Source of the DNA: Nodularia sp. LEGE 06071
GTDB taxonomy: Bacteria; Cyanobacteriota; Cyanobacteriia; Cyanobacteriales; Nostocaceae
NCBI RefSeq assembly: GCF_015207755.1
Contig: NZ_JADEWH010000014.1
Span: forward strand, 89,501 to 153,500
Direction of reading: 5' to 3'
DNA: 64,000 nt
Part shown: piece after piece, positions 8,558 to 18,281 of the stretch
How positions within the stretch are numbered: position 1 is the stretch's first letter
Layout: the number at the start of each line of letters is the position of its first letter
Translations under genes and position numbers: made by a program
The notes under the pieces: model-generated
Databases searched by the model: none
Seen by the model: only the letters and a program-made list of their open reading frames with translations
Told to the model about the DNA's origin: nothing

Positions 8558-9733
8558 ATGATGGGACTAATCAAACAACTGCGGCGACGCACACCTTTAG
8601 GATGGCTGCAACTGAGTCACGAAAAAAGCCGTTTGCTGGTAGCATTGTCAGGCATTGCCTTTGCGGATGTGTTGATGTTCATGCAGTTGGGCTTTCAGAC
8701 TGCGCTATACGACAGTAACACTAGACTACATCGCAGTTTGCAAGCAGACATTGTTTTAACTAGTCCCCAAGCCCGAAGCCTGCAAAATATGCCCCCATTT
8801 TCGCGTCGGCGGCTTTACCAGGCAATGGATATTCCGGGAGTGTCCTCAGCACAAGCAATGTATGTCAACAACATCATTTGGAAGAATCCCCAAACACGCC
8901 GCCAGACATCAGTGCAAGTCATTGGTTTTAATCCAGATCAGCCAGCCTTTGATTTACCAGATGTGAATGGGCAGTTACAGTCAATTAAGCTACCGGATAC
9001 CGTTTTGTTTGACCGCAGTGCTAGGGGCGAATACCAACAGGCGATCGCTGAAATTGACCAAGGTAAAAAACTGACCACCGAAATCGAAGGGCGGACAATT
9101 ACCATTAGTGGTTTATTCACAGTGGGGGCTTCTTTTGGTTCTGATGGTAGCTTGATGACCAGCGATCAAAACTTTTTACGCTTATTTTCCCAACGCCCAG
9201 CCAGCAGTATCAGTTTAGGTTTAATCAAGGTAAAACCCGGTTATGACCCAAAACAGGTAGCGATCGCCTTGCAAGCCTACCTCAGAGATGATATTAGCGT
9301 CATGACCCGCGCCGAATTTATTGAATTTGAGAACAACTTCTGGAGAAACAACTCCCCCATTGGGTTTATTTTTAGCCTGGGTGTCTCAATGGGGTTTGCA
9401 GTGGGAGTCATTCTGGTTTATCAAGTTCTTTCCACCGATGTGAATGCCCATGTCCGGGAATACGCGACCTTTAAAGCCTTGGGATATCGCAACTACTACT
9501 TGCTCAGTGTCGTCTTTGAACAGACTTTAATTTTAGCAGCATTGGGCTTTATTCCCGGAGTAGCCGTATCCTTGGGACTTTACCAAATGACTCGCACGGC
9601 GACAAATTTGCCGATGTATATGACAGCAATCCGGGGTTTACACGTACTAATTTTAACCATAATCATGTGTTCAATTTCTGGTGCGATCGCCACCCGGAAA
9701 CTGCGATCTGCTGACCCGGCTGATATGTTTTAG
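8558..9733 (+). CDS. DevC-like ABC exporter permease
   Basis: A 391-residue inner-membrane permease. One membrane helix near the N-terminus (about 27-48), a large extracytoplasmic MacB-like domain (about 50-270), then three C-terminal helices (about 272-290, 318-345, 365-382). This is the MacB/FtsX topology shared by DevC. The N-terminal RRTPLGWLQLSHEKSRLLVA is typical of DevC proteins. It pairs with the adaptor upstream and the ATPase at 9919, and with them makes a complete exporter apart from the outer-membrane channel. Start is the first of two adjacent ATG codons. Confidence 0.93.
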   Translation: MMGLIKQLRRRTPLGWLQLSHEKSRLLVALSGIAFADVLMFMQLGFQTALYDSNTRLHRSLQADIVLTSPQARSLQNMPPFSRRRLYQAMDIPGVSSAQAMYVNNIIWKNPQTRRQTSVQVIGFNPDQPAFDLPDVNGQLQSIKLPDTVLFDRSARGEYQQAIAEIDQGKKLTTEIEGRTITISGLFTVGASFGSDGSLMTSDQNFLRLFSQRPASSISLGLIKVKPGYDPKQVAIALQAYLRDDISVMTRAEFIEFENNFWRNNSPIGFIFSLGVSMGFAVGVILVYQVLSTDVNAHVREYATFKALGYRNYYLLSVVFEQTLILAALGFIPGVAVSLGLYQMTRTATNLPMYMTAIRGLHVLILTIIMCSISGAIATRKLRSADPADMF

Positions 9734-9918
9734 GGAAATGGGGGGAAGAGGCAGGGGGGCAGGGAGCAGGGAGCAGGGGGGAGAAGACGGTAATTTCCCA
9801 ATGACTAATGACTAATGAATTTTGCATTGGTGTTAGCGAAGCGTACGCAGCGCAGCGAGTATTTTAGATTGCAGTCTAATCCAAAATCCAAAATCCAAAA
9901 TCTAAAATTGATTGACTA
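9734..9918. repeat. Low-complexity repeats between devC-like and devA-like genes
   Basis: The spacer holds a G-rich run of GGGAGCA units (about 9750-9783), ATGACTA units (about 9800-9818), a palindromic GCGAAGCGTACGCAGCGCAG element (about 9836-9860) and CCAAAAT heptamers (about 9882-9909). These are typical cyanobacterial interspersed repeats. They separate the ATPase from the permease by 185 bp, more than usual for a tight operon. Confidence 0.7.
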
Positions 9919-10680
9919 ATGACCTTTATTTACACCCACCTACTTATGGTTCCAGTCATTTCCATCCAGAATCTCGACCACTACTTTGGTCTAGGTTCAC
10001 TGCGTAGGCAAGTTTTATTTAACATTAACTTGGAGATTAAATCTGGCGAAATTATTATTTTGACTGGGCCTTCTGGCTCTGGTAAAACTACTCTCCTCAC
10101 CTTAGTTGGGGCGTTGCGTTCTCCCCAGTTTGGGAGTTTGCAGGTTTTGTCAAGGGAACTTTGCGGTGCTGCTACAGAACAATTAGTGCAGGCGCGACAG
10201 CATAATGGTTATATTTTCCAAGCCCACAATCTGCATGGTAGTTTGACAGCACTCCAGAATGTGAGAATGGGTTTAGAACTGCACCAGCATATTGGCTTAC
10301 CAGAGATGCAAAACCGTTCCGCCCTGATGCTAGAACAGGTAGGCTTAGGAAATCACCTTGATTATTATCCTGATAAATTGTCAGGAGGACAAAAACAACG
10401 AGTTGCGATCGCTCGCGCCTTGGTTAGCCATCCTCCCCTGGTTTTAGCAGATGAACCGACCGCAGCCCTTGACAGTCAGTCAGGTCGAGATGTGGTCAAC
10501 TTGATGCAAAAACTGGCTAAAGAACAAGGTTGTACAATTCTCATGGTGACTCATGACAATCGCATTTTAGATATTGCTGATCGGATTGTTCACATGGAAG
10601 ATGGCAAACTAGTACCGCAAGGCGGAAGTCAAAAGTCAAAAGTCAAAAGTCAAAAAGCTTATAAAATGGGCTTTTCATAG
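9919..10680 (+). CDS. DevA-like ABC exporter ATPase with repeat-derived C-terminus
   Basis: A 253-residue ATPase. Walker [10 protein letters not shown] (about residue 50), signature LSGGQKQR (about 154), Walker B LVLADEP (about 174) and the switch histidine in MVTHD. It powers the DevBC-like exporter upstream. Start is ATG 9919; an ATG at 9946 gives a family-like start ([15 protein letters not shown]). The last 20 or so codons, from about 10609, are not ABC sequence: they are read from a 111-bp inverted-repeat element that also exists at 33071-33181, which supplies [10 protein letters not shown] and the stop codon. Confidence 0.93.
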   Translation: MTFIYTHLLMVPVISIQNLDHYFGLGSLRRQVLFNINLEIKSGEIIILTGPSGSGKTTLLTLVGALRSPQFGSLQVLSRELCGAATEQLVQARQHNGYIFQAHNLHGSLTALQNVRMGLELHQHIGLPEMQNRSALMLEQVGLGNHLDYYPDKLSGGQKQRVAIARALVSHPPLVLADEPTAALDSQSGRDVVNLMQKLAKEQGCTILMVTHDNRILDIADRIVHMEDGKLVPQGGSQKSKVKSQKAYKMGFS

Positions 10681-10719
10681 ATTTTGAATGGTCTGTTTAT
10701 TTACGCCAACTTGTACTAG
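10609..10719. mobile_element. MITE family A copy 1 (111 bp)
   Basis: Bounded by CTAGTACCGC... and ...GTACTAG. The 111 bp match, in reverse complement, the element at 33071-33181, which has exactly the same length and only a few differences. The ends form imperfect inverted repeats (CTAGTACCGCAAGGCG against CTAGTACAAGTTGGCG). The inside contains AGTCAAA heptamers. It carries no gene and overlaps the 3' end of the devA-like gene. Confidence 0.8.
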
Positions 10720-10921
10720 TCAATGCTTCTCCCATGAAAGTTAACATTTAAATATACTGCCTGTTGTTCGTGCTGCTGCAAAAGATACCTTAAAATAGAT
10801 TTGCACTGAGGTATGAAAACATACTCCATGCTGATTTAAAAAATCTGCCTCGGTGAAGACACACCAGCGTCTATGAGTTAGTCTGTTTGTGAACAGAAGT
10901 AAGGGATTGTTTTGTAGCTCC

Positions 10922-11860
10922 ATGACTATCGATCATCACACTAGAGAATCTGAGCAGAAACTGCCATATTTTGATTTTAAAGGCTGGAAAACCCACCGCC
11001 AGACCAAAAACGTATTCATCGGCATATTTGCCTCTGTGTTTGTTGTCCTCTTGGCTTTGCCTGTAAACGCTTTGCAAGCCCAAGTGACTCCCAGTAATCC
11101 TCAGTTGGGAGATACCCTATCTGTGCTGATTAACGTAGATAATCCAGCAAATGGTAGTAATCCCACCGTGACTGTCGGTGACAAATTTTATCCAGCATTT
11201 GCGATCGCCCCCAATAAATATCGGGCTTTAATTCCGACAACTCCACTGAATAAACCTGGAACCATCACACTGAAAATTTCCGGGGATAATCAAGTGCAGA
11301 ACTTGGCAGTGAACTTGCGTAATCGCACCTTTCCCACGCAACGGATTAATTTACCACCGGGAAGAGCTGGGGTGAGCGCCACAGAACACGAACTCCAGCG
11401 CGTAGCAGCTTTCAAAGAAATTCAAACACAGCAAAAGCATTGGAATGGCCCACTCCTCAAACCAAATCAAGGGCGGATTACAACAATCTATGGTGTACGT
11501 CGCTACTATAATGGTAAATTTGCAGAAAGTTATTACCATCGTGGCGTTGACTACGCTGGTGCTACAGGTTCACCCGTAGTCGCCCCAGCTGCTGGCACTG
11601 TAGCCTTAGTAGGTAAAGTATCCGCAGGATTTCGGGTTCACGGCAACACCATTGGCATTGACCACGGGCAAGGAATAACAAGTATTTTAATGCACCTGAA
11701 TAGTATTAATGTTAAAGAAGGCGATTTCGTCAAAGCCGGTCAATTAGTTGGCACAGTCGGTTCCACAGGCGCTTCCACAGGGCCGCATTTGCACTGGGGT
11801 TTATATGTCAACGGGCAATCTGTTGATCCAGTACCTTGGAGAGTTGATGGAGTCGATTAG
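10922..11860 (+). CDS. M23 family metallopeptidase (LytM-type murein endopeptidase)
   Basis: About 312 residues from the ATG at 10922. A signal-anchor or signal peptide covers roughly residues 33-56 (VFIGIFASVFVVLLALP), followed by an Ig-like linker region and a C-terminal M23 domain. The zinc and catalytic motifs are intact: HRGVDYAG (H-x3-D) and PHLHWGLY (HxH). It acts in the periplasm on peptide cross-links of peptidoglycan or activates amidases. A GTG 33 bases upstream is an alternative start. It stands alone. Confidence 0.93.
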   Translation: MTIDHHTRESEQKLPYFDFKGWKTHRQTKNVFIGIFASVFVVLLALPVNALQAQVTPSNPQLGDTLSVLINVDNPANGSNPTVTVGDKFYPAFAIAPNKYRALIPTTPLNKPGTITLKISGDNQVQNLAVNLRNRTFPTQRINLPPGRAGVSATEHELQRVAAFKEIQTQQKHWNGPLLKPNQGRITTIYGVRRYYNGKFAESYYHRGVDYAGATGSPVVAPAAGTVALVGKVSAGFRVHGNTIGIDHGQGITSILMHLNSINVKEGDFVKAGQLVGTVGSTGASTGPHLHWGLYVNGQSVDPVPWRVDGVD

Positions 11861-12141
11861 TCAAAAGAAGCAGGGGAGCAAGGGAGAAGACCCAGACTGA
11901 GCTTGTACTCCGCCCCAGTTCAAGCGCCCTAAAAGGGCTGGGAAGAGTACCCATGCTCTGCTTTGCTCCACCTAGAGGGTTTGGGCTTCTTCTTCCCTGC
12001 TCTCTGCCCCCTTCCCCTCTGCCTCTTCGGTAAAGACGAAGTTGATAGCGTTTGTCCATAATTTGTATACATTTGGTCGATAATTAGGCAAAATGAATTG
12101 GATTGATACTGTCCCTAACCTGCTTGACTAGCCTAAAGATA

Positions 12142-12693
12142 ATGAGCGTTATGAGTATTGAAAAAATTGTAGAACAAGCTCTCCAGGATGGTTATTTGAC
12201 ACCAGTAATGGAAGCAGAAGTTGGAAGAATCTGTGATAACGCATCGGAACTCTCAATTGAGGAGTACATGGCGCTGGATCGACTGATGGGGGCATTATTA
12301 ATCGGTGAGGTAGTGGCCGTACCTCGCAAACAATTCATTAACGTCATGGAAGAATTAGTACTGACTGAGGCGATCGCCAGAGCCGCAGAAATTGAAGCCA
12401 CCAGCGAAAGATGCTTGGATGTGGGAGATATAGCTGCTTACGCCCTCAACCGCTTACCACCCTTGTATGCGACTACAGAAGAAGGTGCGAGCTACCAACG
12501 TCTACGTGCAAAGGCGGAACTGCAAGAATTAATTTCCCAGCAAATTACTGAGTCCATAGGGCGTAACCTTGACCAACCCAACGACAAGAGAACACCAGTC
12601 TTTGGCAAAAATACTGGTAATGAAGTTCTGCGCCAAGTCAGTACTTTACTCCAGGTCTACGCACCAAACTTTGAGCAAAAATCTCAGTTTTAA
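12142..12693 (+). CDS. ComFB family protein (late competence / cyclic dinucleotide-linked)
   Basis: About 183 residues. The ComFB domain covers roughly residues 55-130, with EELVLTEAIAR followed by a conserved Cys-containing stretch (ERCLDVGDIAAYALNRLPP) and LYATTEEG. ComFB-type proteins in cyanobacteria have been reported as cyclic-di-nucleotide-binding regulators; binding here is inferred from the family. Start may be ATG 12142 or ATG 12151; neither has a strong ribosome binding site. Soluble, monocistronic. Confidence 0.85.
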   Translation: MSVMSIEKIVEQALQDGYLTPVMEAEVGRICDNASELSIEEYMALDRLMGALLIGEVVAVPRKQFINVMEELVLTEAIARAAEIEATSERCLDVGDIAAYALNRLPPLYATTEEGASYQRLRAKAELQELISQQITESIGRNLDQPNDKRTPVFGKNTGNEVLRQVSTLLQVYAPNFEQKSQF

Positions 12694-12838
12694 TAGCCAT
12701 TAGTCATTAGTCCCTAGTCTTTAGTTAAGCACACCTACGATAGCTAGCGTTGTGTAGCCAGGGATACGCTTTGAATAACAGTCCTTAGTCTGTGAGTTTT
12801 TCCTCTGACAAAGGGTGGGGTATGCACCCTCAACAACT

Positions 12839-12904
12839 AATGACCAATGACCAATGACCAATGACCAATGACCAATGACCAATGACCAATGACCAATGAC
12901 TAAT
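12839..12904. repeat. Heptamer tandem repeat AATGACC (about 9 units)
   Basis: About nine AATGACC units run up to the end of the L,D-transpeptidase gene, the last with a change to AATGACT. The unit differs from the TTCGTAA family but is the same class of cyanobacterial short tandem repeat. Confidence 0.9.
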
Positions 12905-12907
12905 TAA

Positions 12908-13672
12908 TCAATCGCGCACTGATACAAGTGTGCCAACATTTACCTGCTCATATAATAAACGGACATCATCATTACGCATTCTTAAGCAGCCATGAGAAAT
13001 AGCAGATCCTAACAAGTGTGTATCTGGCGTGCCATGAAAGCCAATTGCATTGCGTCCATCTGACCAAAATCCAATCCATCGTTCACCCAAAGGACTATCA
13101 GCACCTGATGGAAATATTTTGTTCGTGATGGGGTGCTGCCAAATCGGATACTGCTGCATATCCGTGACGCGGAAAGAACCTGTAGGGGTTTCCCAACCTT
13201 CCTTACCTATAGCAATGGGGTAACTGGCGATAACTTCACCACCCTTGTAAACATAGGTACGGCGATCGCTTAAATTCACCACCACTTCCGTCTGAGTTGA
13301 TTTTGGTGCAGATAAACCCTGAGAATTCTGCCTTTGTCTTTGAAACAGCGATACCCTAGGGCGCGGCTTTGCCGATCGCAACTGAATAGACCCGGTTGAA
13401 TTGGAGCTGACTCCACCCGACAGATGGGATACAGAACTCTTCTGGATATCTGGCTGGTGAGTCGGTTGAGCCGCAGGTGTAGACGCGCCACGAACAGTTT
13501 CACCTAGACCCCCATCAGCCATCTCAGTCCGGTTTCCGGCGGCGGAAGCTGGCTGCTCAAACTGCCCTTGAGTTGTCGTAATCCGCCAATGGACAGCTAG
13601 CGATAAGATAGCTGTGCCAAAACAGAGAAACATGACTATACGCGCTACAGATTCATTTCTTACCATTGCCAT
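12908..13672 (-). CDS. L,D-transpeptidase (YkuD domain)
   Basis: A 254-residue protein with an N-terminal signal anchor (about residues 10-28), a Ser/Pro/Gln-rich linker, and a C-terminal YkuD domain (about 130-254). The catalytic motif is present as IGFHGT followed by SHGCLRMRN, with the active-site cysteine in HGC. Such enzymes make 3-3 cross-links in peptidoglycan or attach proteins to it, in the periplasm. The gene is transcribed toward the AATGACC repeat array. Confidence 0.95.
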   Translation of the reverse strand: MAMVRNESVARIVMFLCFGTAILSLAVHWRITTTQGQFEQPASAAGNRTEMADGGLGETVRGASTPAAQPTHQPDIQKSSVSHLSGGVSSNSTGSIQLRSAKPRPRVSLFQRQRQNSQGLSAPKSTQTEVVVNLSDRRTYVYKGGEVIASYPIAIGKEGWETPTGSFRVTDMQQYPIWQHPITNKIFPSGADSPLGERWIGFWSDGRNAIGFHGTPDTHLLGSAISHGCLRMRNDDVRLLYEQVNVGTLVSVRD

Positions 13673-13909
13673 CGCCTATTGTTTATCCCTGACATATCCA
13701 GTTGACTAATTGGTTCATACATCCAAAATTATCAATAATTTATATTTACTTATCTGTTCTCTTATAACTCTGCCGATAGTTTTGGGCAAACTAAGACAAG
13801 ACGATCAGCAGACCCCTGCACAAAATTCTTCCTTTAAAAAAAAATTTTATTCACAGGAACACTCACAGGGTAGCAATCCATCATTAATGGTGTGGGTGAG
13901 AGCAAAATC

Positions 13910-14062
13910 ATGTTGGAAAAACTATTCCTCGCAGTCATAATTACATTTTCCCTAAATTTCTTTTTTCAAGTCCGTGTACTCAATTCAACTCAAGCTGGTG
14001 TTCATGAGCCACAACCCACAGAAACACCAACCACAATTATGGTAAAAAGCCCGAAAAAATAA
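13910..14062 (+). CDS. Possible 50-residue membrane peptide
   Basis: ATG at 13910, stop at 14060-14062. The peptide has one hydrophobic stretch at residues 5-21 (LFLAVIITFSLNFFFQV) followed by a short polar Thr/Pro-rich tail. A weak ribosome-binding-like GAGAG lies upstream. Too short for confident calling and I recognise no family; it could be a small secreted or membrane peptide or chance. Confidence 0.35.
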   Translation: MLEKLFLAVIITFSLNFFFQVRVLNSTQAGVHEPQPTETPTTIMVKSPKK

Positions 14063-14470
14063 GCTTTTTAGGCGCGACATCTGCCTATATTAACAGAAGT
14101 TAAAATTTCGCAACTTTTGGTGCAACCGCTACCCATCGACAAAACTATTTCCACATGAAGGCTGAATTTTGGTGTTTGAAAACAACAGGCACTTAACGCC
14201 TCTGAACCCACATATTTGAAAACATATGTTGTGAATTTTGTCAAATGTATATGGTCACAGAGTGCTGATTGCACAAGTATACGTAAAAATACTAGATTTT
14301 CCCAAGTGAGCAATCATCGCTAAAAGCACAGCTATAGTATGATTAGCAGTAAAAACAAACTTTGACAGTAGCGATTAATGTCTCTAACTTTATATACCAC
14401 CATGTACCAATCATTAATCCGTCACTACTTGTAGGAACATTGCGCTCATTAGCTTGTCTAATAGATAGGG
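14063..14470. other. Non-coding region upstream of the sigma factor gene
   Basis: I see no gene here. The right end holds a promoter-like pair (see 14362-14390). A short AT-rich palindrome CATAT...ATATG lies near 14208-14227. Confidence 0.4.
14362..14390 (+). promoter_or_regulatory. Candidate promoter of the ECF sigma factor gene
   Basis: TTGACA (14362-14367), a 17-bp spacer and TAACTT (14385-14390). The -35 is perfect and the -10 is fair. It lies about 80 bp before the sigma factor start codon. Predicted from consensus only. Confidence 0.35.
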
Positions 14471-15151
14471 ATGATTCACAATTCAGTACGATCTATGAGC
14501 CAATCGATTACTGTATCCTGGTCAACGGTGGATGCAAGATACCCAGAAGCATCGGTGCAAGTTGACAAACTATCTAATCACGATCTGATTTTACGCTGTC
14601 AAGTCGGACTGCGCCCAGACCGTGCTGCGTTTGCTGAACTATTGCGCCGCTATCAAAGTCAAGTTGATCGAGTTCTATACCACTTGGCTCCAGATTGGCC
14701 AGACAGAGCTGATTTGGCTCAAGAAGTGTGGATTCGAGTGTATCGAAATGTCAACCGATTACAAGAACCAGTCAAGTTTCGAGGCTGGTTAAGCCGGATT
14801 GCTACCAACTTGTTTTATGACGAGTTGCGTAAACGTAAGCGCGTCGCTAGTCCCTTGTCACTGGATGCTCCCCGCACACTAGAAGACGGCGAGATGGATT
14901 GGGAAATTGCTGGCGATACTCCCGGACCAGAAGAAGAACTGACAACTAGAGAATTTTACGAGCAATTGCGAGTGGCGATCGCCGATTTACCAGAAGTGTT
15001 TCGGACTACAATTGTTCTCAGAGAAATCGAAGGTATGGCATACGAAGAAATTGCCGAAATTACCGGTGTTTCTTTAGGAACAGTGAAATCGAGAATCGCC
15101 AGAGCTAGATCCAGATTGCAAACTCAGTTGCAAAATTATCTAGATTCCTAG
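14471..15151 (+). CDS. ECF-type RNA polymerase sigma factor
   Basis: About 226 residues. Sigma region 2 covers roughly residues 45-115 (AFAELLRRYQSQVDRVLYHL, then DLAQEVWIRVYRNVNRLQ) and region 4 covers about 165-215 (LPEVFRTTIVLREIEGMAYE and the helix-turn-helix GVSLGTVKSRIARAR). No region 1 or 3 is seen, which makes it ECF. It resembles the SigG-type ECF factors of Nostoc. Start is ATG 14471; ATG 14495 is also possible. The gene downstream looks like its membrane-bound anti-sigma factor, so activity is likely controlled by release from it. Confidence 0.92.
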   Translation: MIHNSVRSMSQSITVSWSTVDARYPEASVQVDKLSNHDLILRCQVGLRPDRAAFAELLRRYQSQVDRVLYHLAPDWPDRADLAQEVWIRVYRNVNRLQEPVKFRGWLSRIATNLFYDELRKRKRVASPLSLDAPRTLEDGEMDWEIAGDTPGPEEELTTREFYEQLRVAIADLPEVFRTTIVLREIEGMAYEEIAEITGVSLGTVKSRIARARSRLQTQLQNYLDS

Positions 15152-15308
15152 TTTCCCCAATCTGGCAATTGCCTAATGGTAAGATTTAACGATTGTTTAA
15201 GAATTTTGATGTCAATTTAGACTCATGCTCCCATCGGGAGAGGATTTAAGAAATTTATCAGGATTTCTCGCTATCTTTACCCGCATATGAATTGGTCATA
15301 ATGCTACA

Positions 15309-15926
15309 ATGAATACTAATTCTCCATTTGATGACTGTTCCCCTTGGCTAGATCCTGAAGATTTGTCAGGTGAGAATGGTCAGCATACCAATGAATCAAC
15401 GGGTGCTATGGATATGGTGAAGCGCGATCGCTTCGAGTTATTAAGTGCTTACCTCGATGGAGAGGTAACAGCCGCCGAAAGCAGGCAAGTGGAAGAATGG
15501 CTAAAAAACGATGCCTCAGTTCAACGCCTGTATAGCCGACTACTAAATCTACGGCGAGGTTTGCGGACTTTCCCAGTACCAGCAGCCCAAGAACCACCAG
15601 AAGTAACAGCCCAGCAAGTTTTAAAGCGTGTACACCGCCGTTTTCGTCCCGTTTGGGCATTTGGAGGAGCCGCTTTAGCCGCTTGTGTGATCGGTGCTGT
15701 ATCAGGCTGGCTACCAGGTGGTGGATTCAAAACACTGCAACTGGCGCAACAACCACCAGTAGAGCCTACACAAAGCACGACAAAGCCTGTAGTTTCAAGT
15801 TCTCCCCTAATGGTGGCCTTAAATAACCCAGTAATAGAAATTCCCAAAGCGGCAATAGCCTCTCCGGAACAGTCTGTGAATCTGGAGCAGCCTATATTAG
15901 GGGAAATCGAACCCAACATCAATTAA
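15309..15926 (+). CDS. Probable membrane-bound anti-sigma factor
   Basis: The 205-residue protein has an N-terminal cytoplasmic part with the anti-sigma-like helical segment (about 38-80: FELLSAYLDGEVTAAESRQV), one membrane helix (about 113-133: AFGGAALAACVIGAVSGWL) and an extracytoplasmic Pro/Gln-rich tail. This is the RseA-like layout. It lies 157 bp after the ECF sigma gene in the same direction. Pairing is inferred from order and architecture. Confidence 0.85.
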   Translation: MNTNSPFDDCSPWLDPEDLSGENGQHTNESTGAMDMVKRDRFELLSAYLDGEVTAAESRQVEEWLKNDASVQRLYSRLLNLRRGLRTFPVPAAQEPPEVTAQQVLKRVHRRFRPVWAFGGAALAACVIGAVSGWLPGGGFKTLQLAQQPPVEPTQSTTKPVVSSSPLMVALNNPVIEIPKAAIASPEQSVNLEQPILGEIEPNIN

Positions 15927-16123
15927 TCGCCATTCCATGAGCGGGTTAACTAGATTTGCTCCTCCATCCATCTGGTTGGGCGAAAACTCCTAGTTGGTAA
16001 ACTCGCTCTAAATTCATTTATTTCGGAAAATCACAGCAACTATGACAAGATGTCTTTTGACACCATTGTGTTGTAGGAGCAAAAATACTACTGAGTAATT
16101 TTTACTAAAAGTAAGAACACGAA

Positions 16124-18199
16124 GTGAGCAAGTATTTTTTTCTCCTACCAGTTGCCTTACCGAGTTTATTTATAGCTTTTCCTGCCCTTGCTACTGAGAC
16201 AGAACAGGTAAATTCCACTATTTTTAACTTAAGTGAAATTGAGTTACCTGTTACTAAAGCTGAATTATTAACTCAAGAATCTATACCGATTGAAGTTAGC
16301 CCGGAAACTCAGCCAGAAATAGAATCAATTCCCCCAGACAATCCAGATATTTTTATAGAAGTCACAGGTGAAAAAGACCCCTTACCTGAGTCTACCCCTG
16401 TTTATGTGATCGATAAAGAAGAAATTCAAGAACAAGGCGCTACAAGTGTAGCAGATGTATTAAAAAGAATGCCTGGTTTCACCATCAATAATGTTGGACC
16501 TGGTGCAGATATTCACACAGGGACATACTATCGGGGAGCTTCAATTGAACAGTCTGTATTTTTAATTAATGGTAGACCAATTAATAATAATATCAACACC
16601 TATCATGGCGGCACTGATTTAAATAGCATTCCTGTAGAAGCTATTGAACGAGTCGAACTATATAGTGGTGTAACCTCCGCTTTGTATGGTTCATCAGCCT
16701 TTGGTGGTGTGGTGAACATCATTACCAAAGCAGGTTATGGTCAACCGAAATTAACTGGGAGTACAGAATTTGGCTCACTAAATTTAAATAATCAACAGGT
16801 AAGTTATAGTGGAGCAGTTGGTGATGCTCAGTATAATTTCAGCTTTGAAAGATATTTTATAGATAATCGTTATCGTGTTCCCGTTGGTGCAGCCAATCGT
16901 GATCCTGAAGGATTTTTAGCGAATGCAGACACAGCCACCAGTACTTACTTTGGCAGCATTGGTCTGGATTTAGATAGTAAAAACTCTTTAAATTTTGATG
17001 TTAAAACACTCAGCAGTCGTCGTGGCTTAGTCTATTTCGGTTTTCCACTGCAAAGAGATAGATTAGACCATGATGGCTTAAATGTGGGCTTATCTTGGAA
17101 AACTCGCTTGGGTGAAGGCGAAAGTTCCAATCTCACCACTACACTCGGTTACAACCAAGATTATTTTAGCACTTATGGCCCCACAGCATTTGCGGGGCAA
17201 GAATTTAACCGTACAGGTGTTTTAGATACACAACAGATCACAGCTAGGGTAGATCATGCATGGAAATTAACGCCCAGTTATCAATTACGCTGGGGTTTAG
17301 ATTTCAAGAACACTGACTTAAATAGTGATACTTTTAGTACAAGACCTGATAGAATTGCCAATAACGGCACGGAAAATAGAAGTTTATCAAATACAGCTTT
17401 ATTTGCTGTTAACACTTTAAATATCAGCAACAATTTTCAGGTTGATTTAGGACTCAGACAAAGCTTTGATGGGGAGTTTGGTAATTATCTCAACCCTAGT
17501 GCTGGCTTACGTTATGCGCTCTCTCCCACAGTAGCAATGCGCGGAAGTTGGGCTGGGGGACAGCGTAATCCTGGGTTAGATCAATTATATGTTTATGATA
17601 CTGTTCACGGTTGGGAACCTAATCGGGATTTAACACCAGAAACAGGCTCATCTTGGACTGCGGGCGTGGATGTTAAACTGACAAATAATTTAATTGGACA
17701 GTTTACTTATTTCGGCAGTAGTTTAGATAATCGCCTGGGAATCATTGCCGGCAGATGGGAAAATATTGGTTTAGTCAATACTAATGGTTTAGAAGCTGCA
17801 TTACGATTACAAATTGCTCAGGGCTGGTCAACTTTTCTTAACTATACTTATACAGATGCTCAAATCAAAACAGGCACAGAAGCAGGTTTACAGTTAGGTT
17901 TTATTCCTTATTCTGTAGCTCAAGCTGGTGTAGGTTATCAAAATTCCGGCTGGAACGCTAATTTGTATCTTACCTATAACAGTGGCACTCGCCGAGCCTT
18001 TTTTAATGTCCCTGGTGAAACCAGCCGAGATTTTGCGCCTGCTTTCTTAAATTTAGATTTGAGTGGTCGGATTCCTGTCACGCCCAATTTGGGACTGACG
18101 GTTTATGTGGAAAATTTACTCGGTGAGCAATATGAACGAGTGAATCGCATCTACAGTCCTGGCTTGACTTTCCGTGTGGGTTTAACTTCAAATTTTTAA
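16124..18199 (+). CDS. TonB-dependent outer membrane receptor
   Basis: The 691-residue protein begins at GTG 16124 with a signal peptide (about residues 1-22, LPVALPSLFIAFPALA). The plug domain is about 85-205 (SVADVLKRMPGFTI, GSSAFGGVVNIITKAG) and the rest is a 22-strand-type barrel ending in the expected terminal aromatic residue (VGLTSNF). It imports a substrate such as a siderophore, haem or cobalamin with TonB energy. The cyanobacterial N-terminal AMIN domain is absent. No transporter partner or Fur box was recognised nearby. Confidence 0.94.
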   Translation: MSKYFFLLPVALPSLFIAFPALATETEQVNSTIFNLSEIELPVTKAELLTQESIPIEVSPETQPEIESIPPDNPDIFIEVTGEKDPLPESTPVYVIDKEEIQEQGATSVADVLKRMPGFTINNVGPGADIHTGTYYRGASIEQSVFLINGRPINNNINTYHGGTDLNSIPVEAIERVELYSGVTSALYGSSAFGGVVNIITKAGYGQPKLTGSTEFGSLNLNNQQVSYSGAVGDAQYNFSFERYFIDNRYRVPVGAANRDPEGFLANADTATSTYFGSIGLDLDSKNSLNFDVKTLSSRRGLVYFGFPLQRDRLDHDGLNVGLSWKTRLGEGESSNLTTTLGYNQDYFSTYGPTAFAGQEFNRTGVLDTQQITARVDHAWKLTPSYQLRWGLDFKNTDLNSDTFSTRPDRIANNGTENRSLSNTALFAVNTLNISNNFQVDLGLRQSFDGEFGNYLNPSAGLRYALSPTVAMRGSWAGGQRNPGLDQLYVYDTVHGWEPNRDLTPETGSSWTAGVDVKLTNNLIGQFTYFGSSLDNRLGIIAGRWENIGLVNTNGLEAALRLQIAQGWSTFLNYTYTDAQIKTGTEAGLQLGFIPYSVAQAGVGYQNSGWNANLYLTYNSGTRRAFFNVPGETSRDFAPAFLNLDLSGRIPVTPNLGLTVYVENLLGEQYERVNRIYSPGLTFRVGLTSNF

Positions 18200-18281
18200 T
18201 GGTTTGTAGTGAAGACTTTAGTCCTCTCTCTCCGTAAAATTGGTATGTCGTTAATTAACCCCAATCAATTATAATGGCTGA

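Noticed and set aside
11808..12059. 83-codon minus-strand frame
   Set aside because: Translated from low-complexity G-rich repeat (REGGREQGRRS).
12839..12904. Tandem AATGACC units as a CRISPR or iteron origin
   Set aside because: Units are 7 bp without spacers and belong to a known dispersed repeat class.
13710..13940. 76-codon frame after the L,D-transpeptidase
   Set aside because: Weak start and no protein-like pattern; the alternative frame at 13910 is more convincing.
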